Of a DNA stretch of 6,979 nt, positions 6,732 through 6,979 are shown piece after piece. Location: NCBI GenBank assembly GCA_029245825.1, contig JAQWON010000073.1, positions 1-6,979 on the forward strand, given 5' to 3'. The position numbers and the translations under genes were made by a program. This stretch comes from Flavobacteriaceae bacterium. Its GTDB lineage: Bacteria > Bacteroidota > Bacteroidia > Flavobacteriales > Flavobacteriaceae. Each line of letters starts with the position of its first letter. The stretch's first letter is position 1. The notes beneath the pieces were generated by a model that saw only the letters and a list, made by a program, of their open reading frames with translations, had not been told where the DNA came from and searched no databases.

Positions 6732-6737
6732 TTAAAA

Positions 6738-6979
6738 TCAAATTTTATGAATATATTCAGCTAAATCTATTAGCTTACTAGAATAGCCATACTCATTATC
6801 ATACCAGGATATTATTTTAAAAAAATTTGAATTTAATTCCATTCCTGCGCTCGCATCAAAAATAGAGGTTCTAATATCACCTATAAAATCTTGGGATACA
6901 ACAGGTTCCTCACAGTATCCTAAAACACCTTTTAAATTTTTTTCAGAAGAAATCTTCATAATATTTTTTATTTCACTAT
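6738..6979 (-). CDS. gap: Glyceraldehyde-3-phosphate dehydrogenase, C-terminal end (partial)
   Basis: About 80 codons enter from the right edge and stop with TGA at 6740-6738. The frame stays open to 6979, so the ATG at 6959 is an internal methionine and not the start. The sequence matches the last quarter of type I GAPDH: LKGVLGYCEEPVVSQDF, then GDIRTSIFDASAG and the signature SWYDNEYGYSSKLIDLAEYI, in which the Asn of YDNE contacts the nicotinamide of NAD. GAPDH converts glyceraldehyde-3-phosphate to 1,3-bisphosphoglycerate. The catalytic Cys and His and the N-terminal Rossmann domain lie outside the window, so NAD versus NADP preference cannot be judged. The BadF-type kinase begins 6 bp downstream, which implies a shared transcript. 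Confidence 0.93.
   Translation of the reverse strand, partial: SEIKNIMKISSEKNLKGVLGYCEEPVVSQDFIGDIRTSIFDASAGMELNSNFFKIISWYDNEYGYSSKLIDLAEYIHKI

Noticed and set aside
1..6979. Mobile element, phage, CRISPR array, tRNA/rRNA or a defence or novel multi-gene system
   Set aside because: Seven well-recognised genes fill the window with short spacers; no array-like repeats, transposase or integrase motifs, or RNA gene signatures were seen.

Overview
The window reads as a chromosomal segment of an AT-rich member of the Bacteroidota, most likely a flavobacterium. The evidence is the family-specific character of nearly every protein: a short LptD without cysteines, an MCE protein ending in an RYVxFSLFG-type tail, an amidase with a SPOR-like end, and a GAPDH-linked BadF-type sugar kinase. 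Intergenic spacers are short, Shine-Dalgarno sequences are absent, and there are matches to the flavobacterial TTG / TAnnTTTG promoter pattern. Species cannot be named from the sequence alone.

Layout. A leftward block occupies 1-2699. Read from its promoter end it encodes an N-acetylmuramoyl-L-alanine amidase (2699 to 1608), an MlaD/MCE-family lipid-transport protein (1551 to 601), and the membrane-anchored start of an (Fe-S)-binding oxidoreductase that runs off the left edge (592 to 1). The last gene appears to start at a TTG codon and is easily missed by ATG-only gene calling. A 109-bp divergent spacer (2700-2808) holds two candidate promoters facing each other and an imperfect palindrome. 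A rightward block then carries lptD (2809-5445, also with a TTG start) and a RidA-family deaminase (5460-5843). A short convergent junction (5844-5876) separates this from a second leftward block: GAPDH (only its C-terminal end, entering from the right edge) followed after 6 bp by a BadF/BadG/N-acetylglucosamine-kinase-like gene (6731 to 5877).

How it fits together. The centre is a cell-envelope locus. LptD inserts LPS into the outer membrane, the MCE protein probably moves phospholipid across the periplasm, and the amidase trims peptidoglycan. The amidase-MCE and LptD genes share one compact control region, so their expression may be coupled. RidA and the redox protein are housekeeping passengers downstream of the envelope genes, and the right-hand block is central carbon metabolism. 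I found no mobile element, CRISPR array, RNA gene or defence system. The window looks like conserved core genome, and the points of interest are mostly regulatory or annotation-level.
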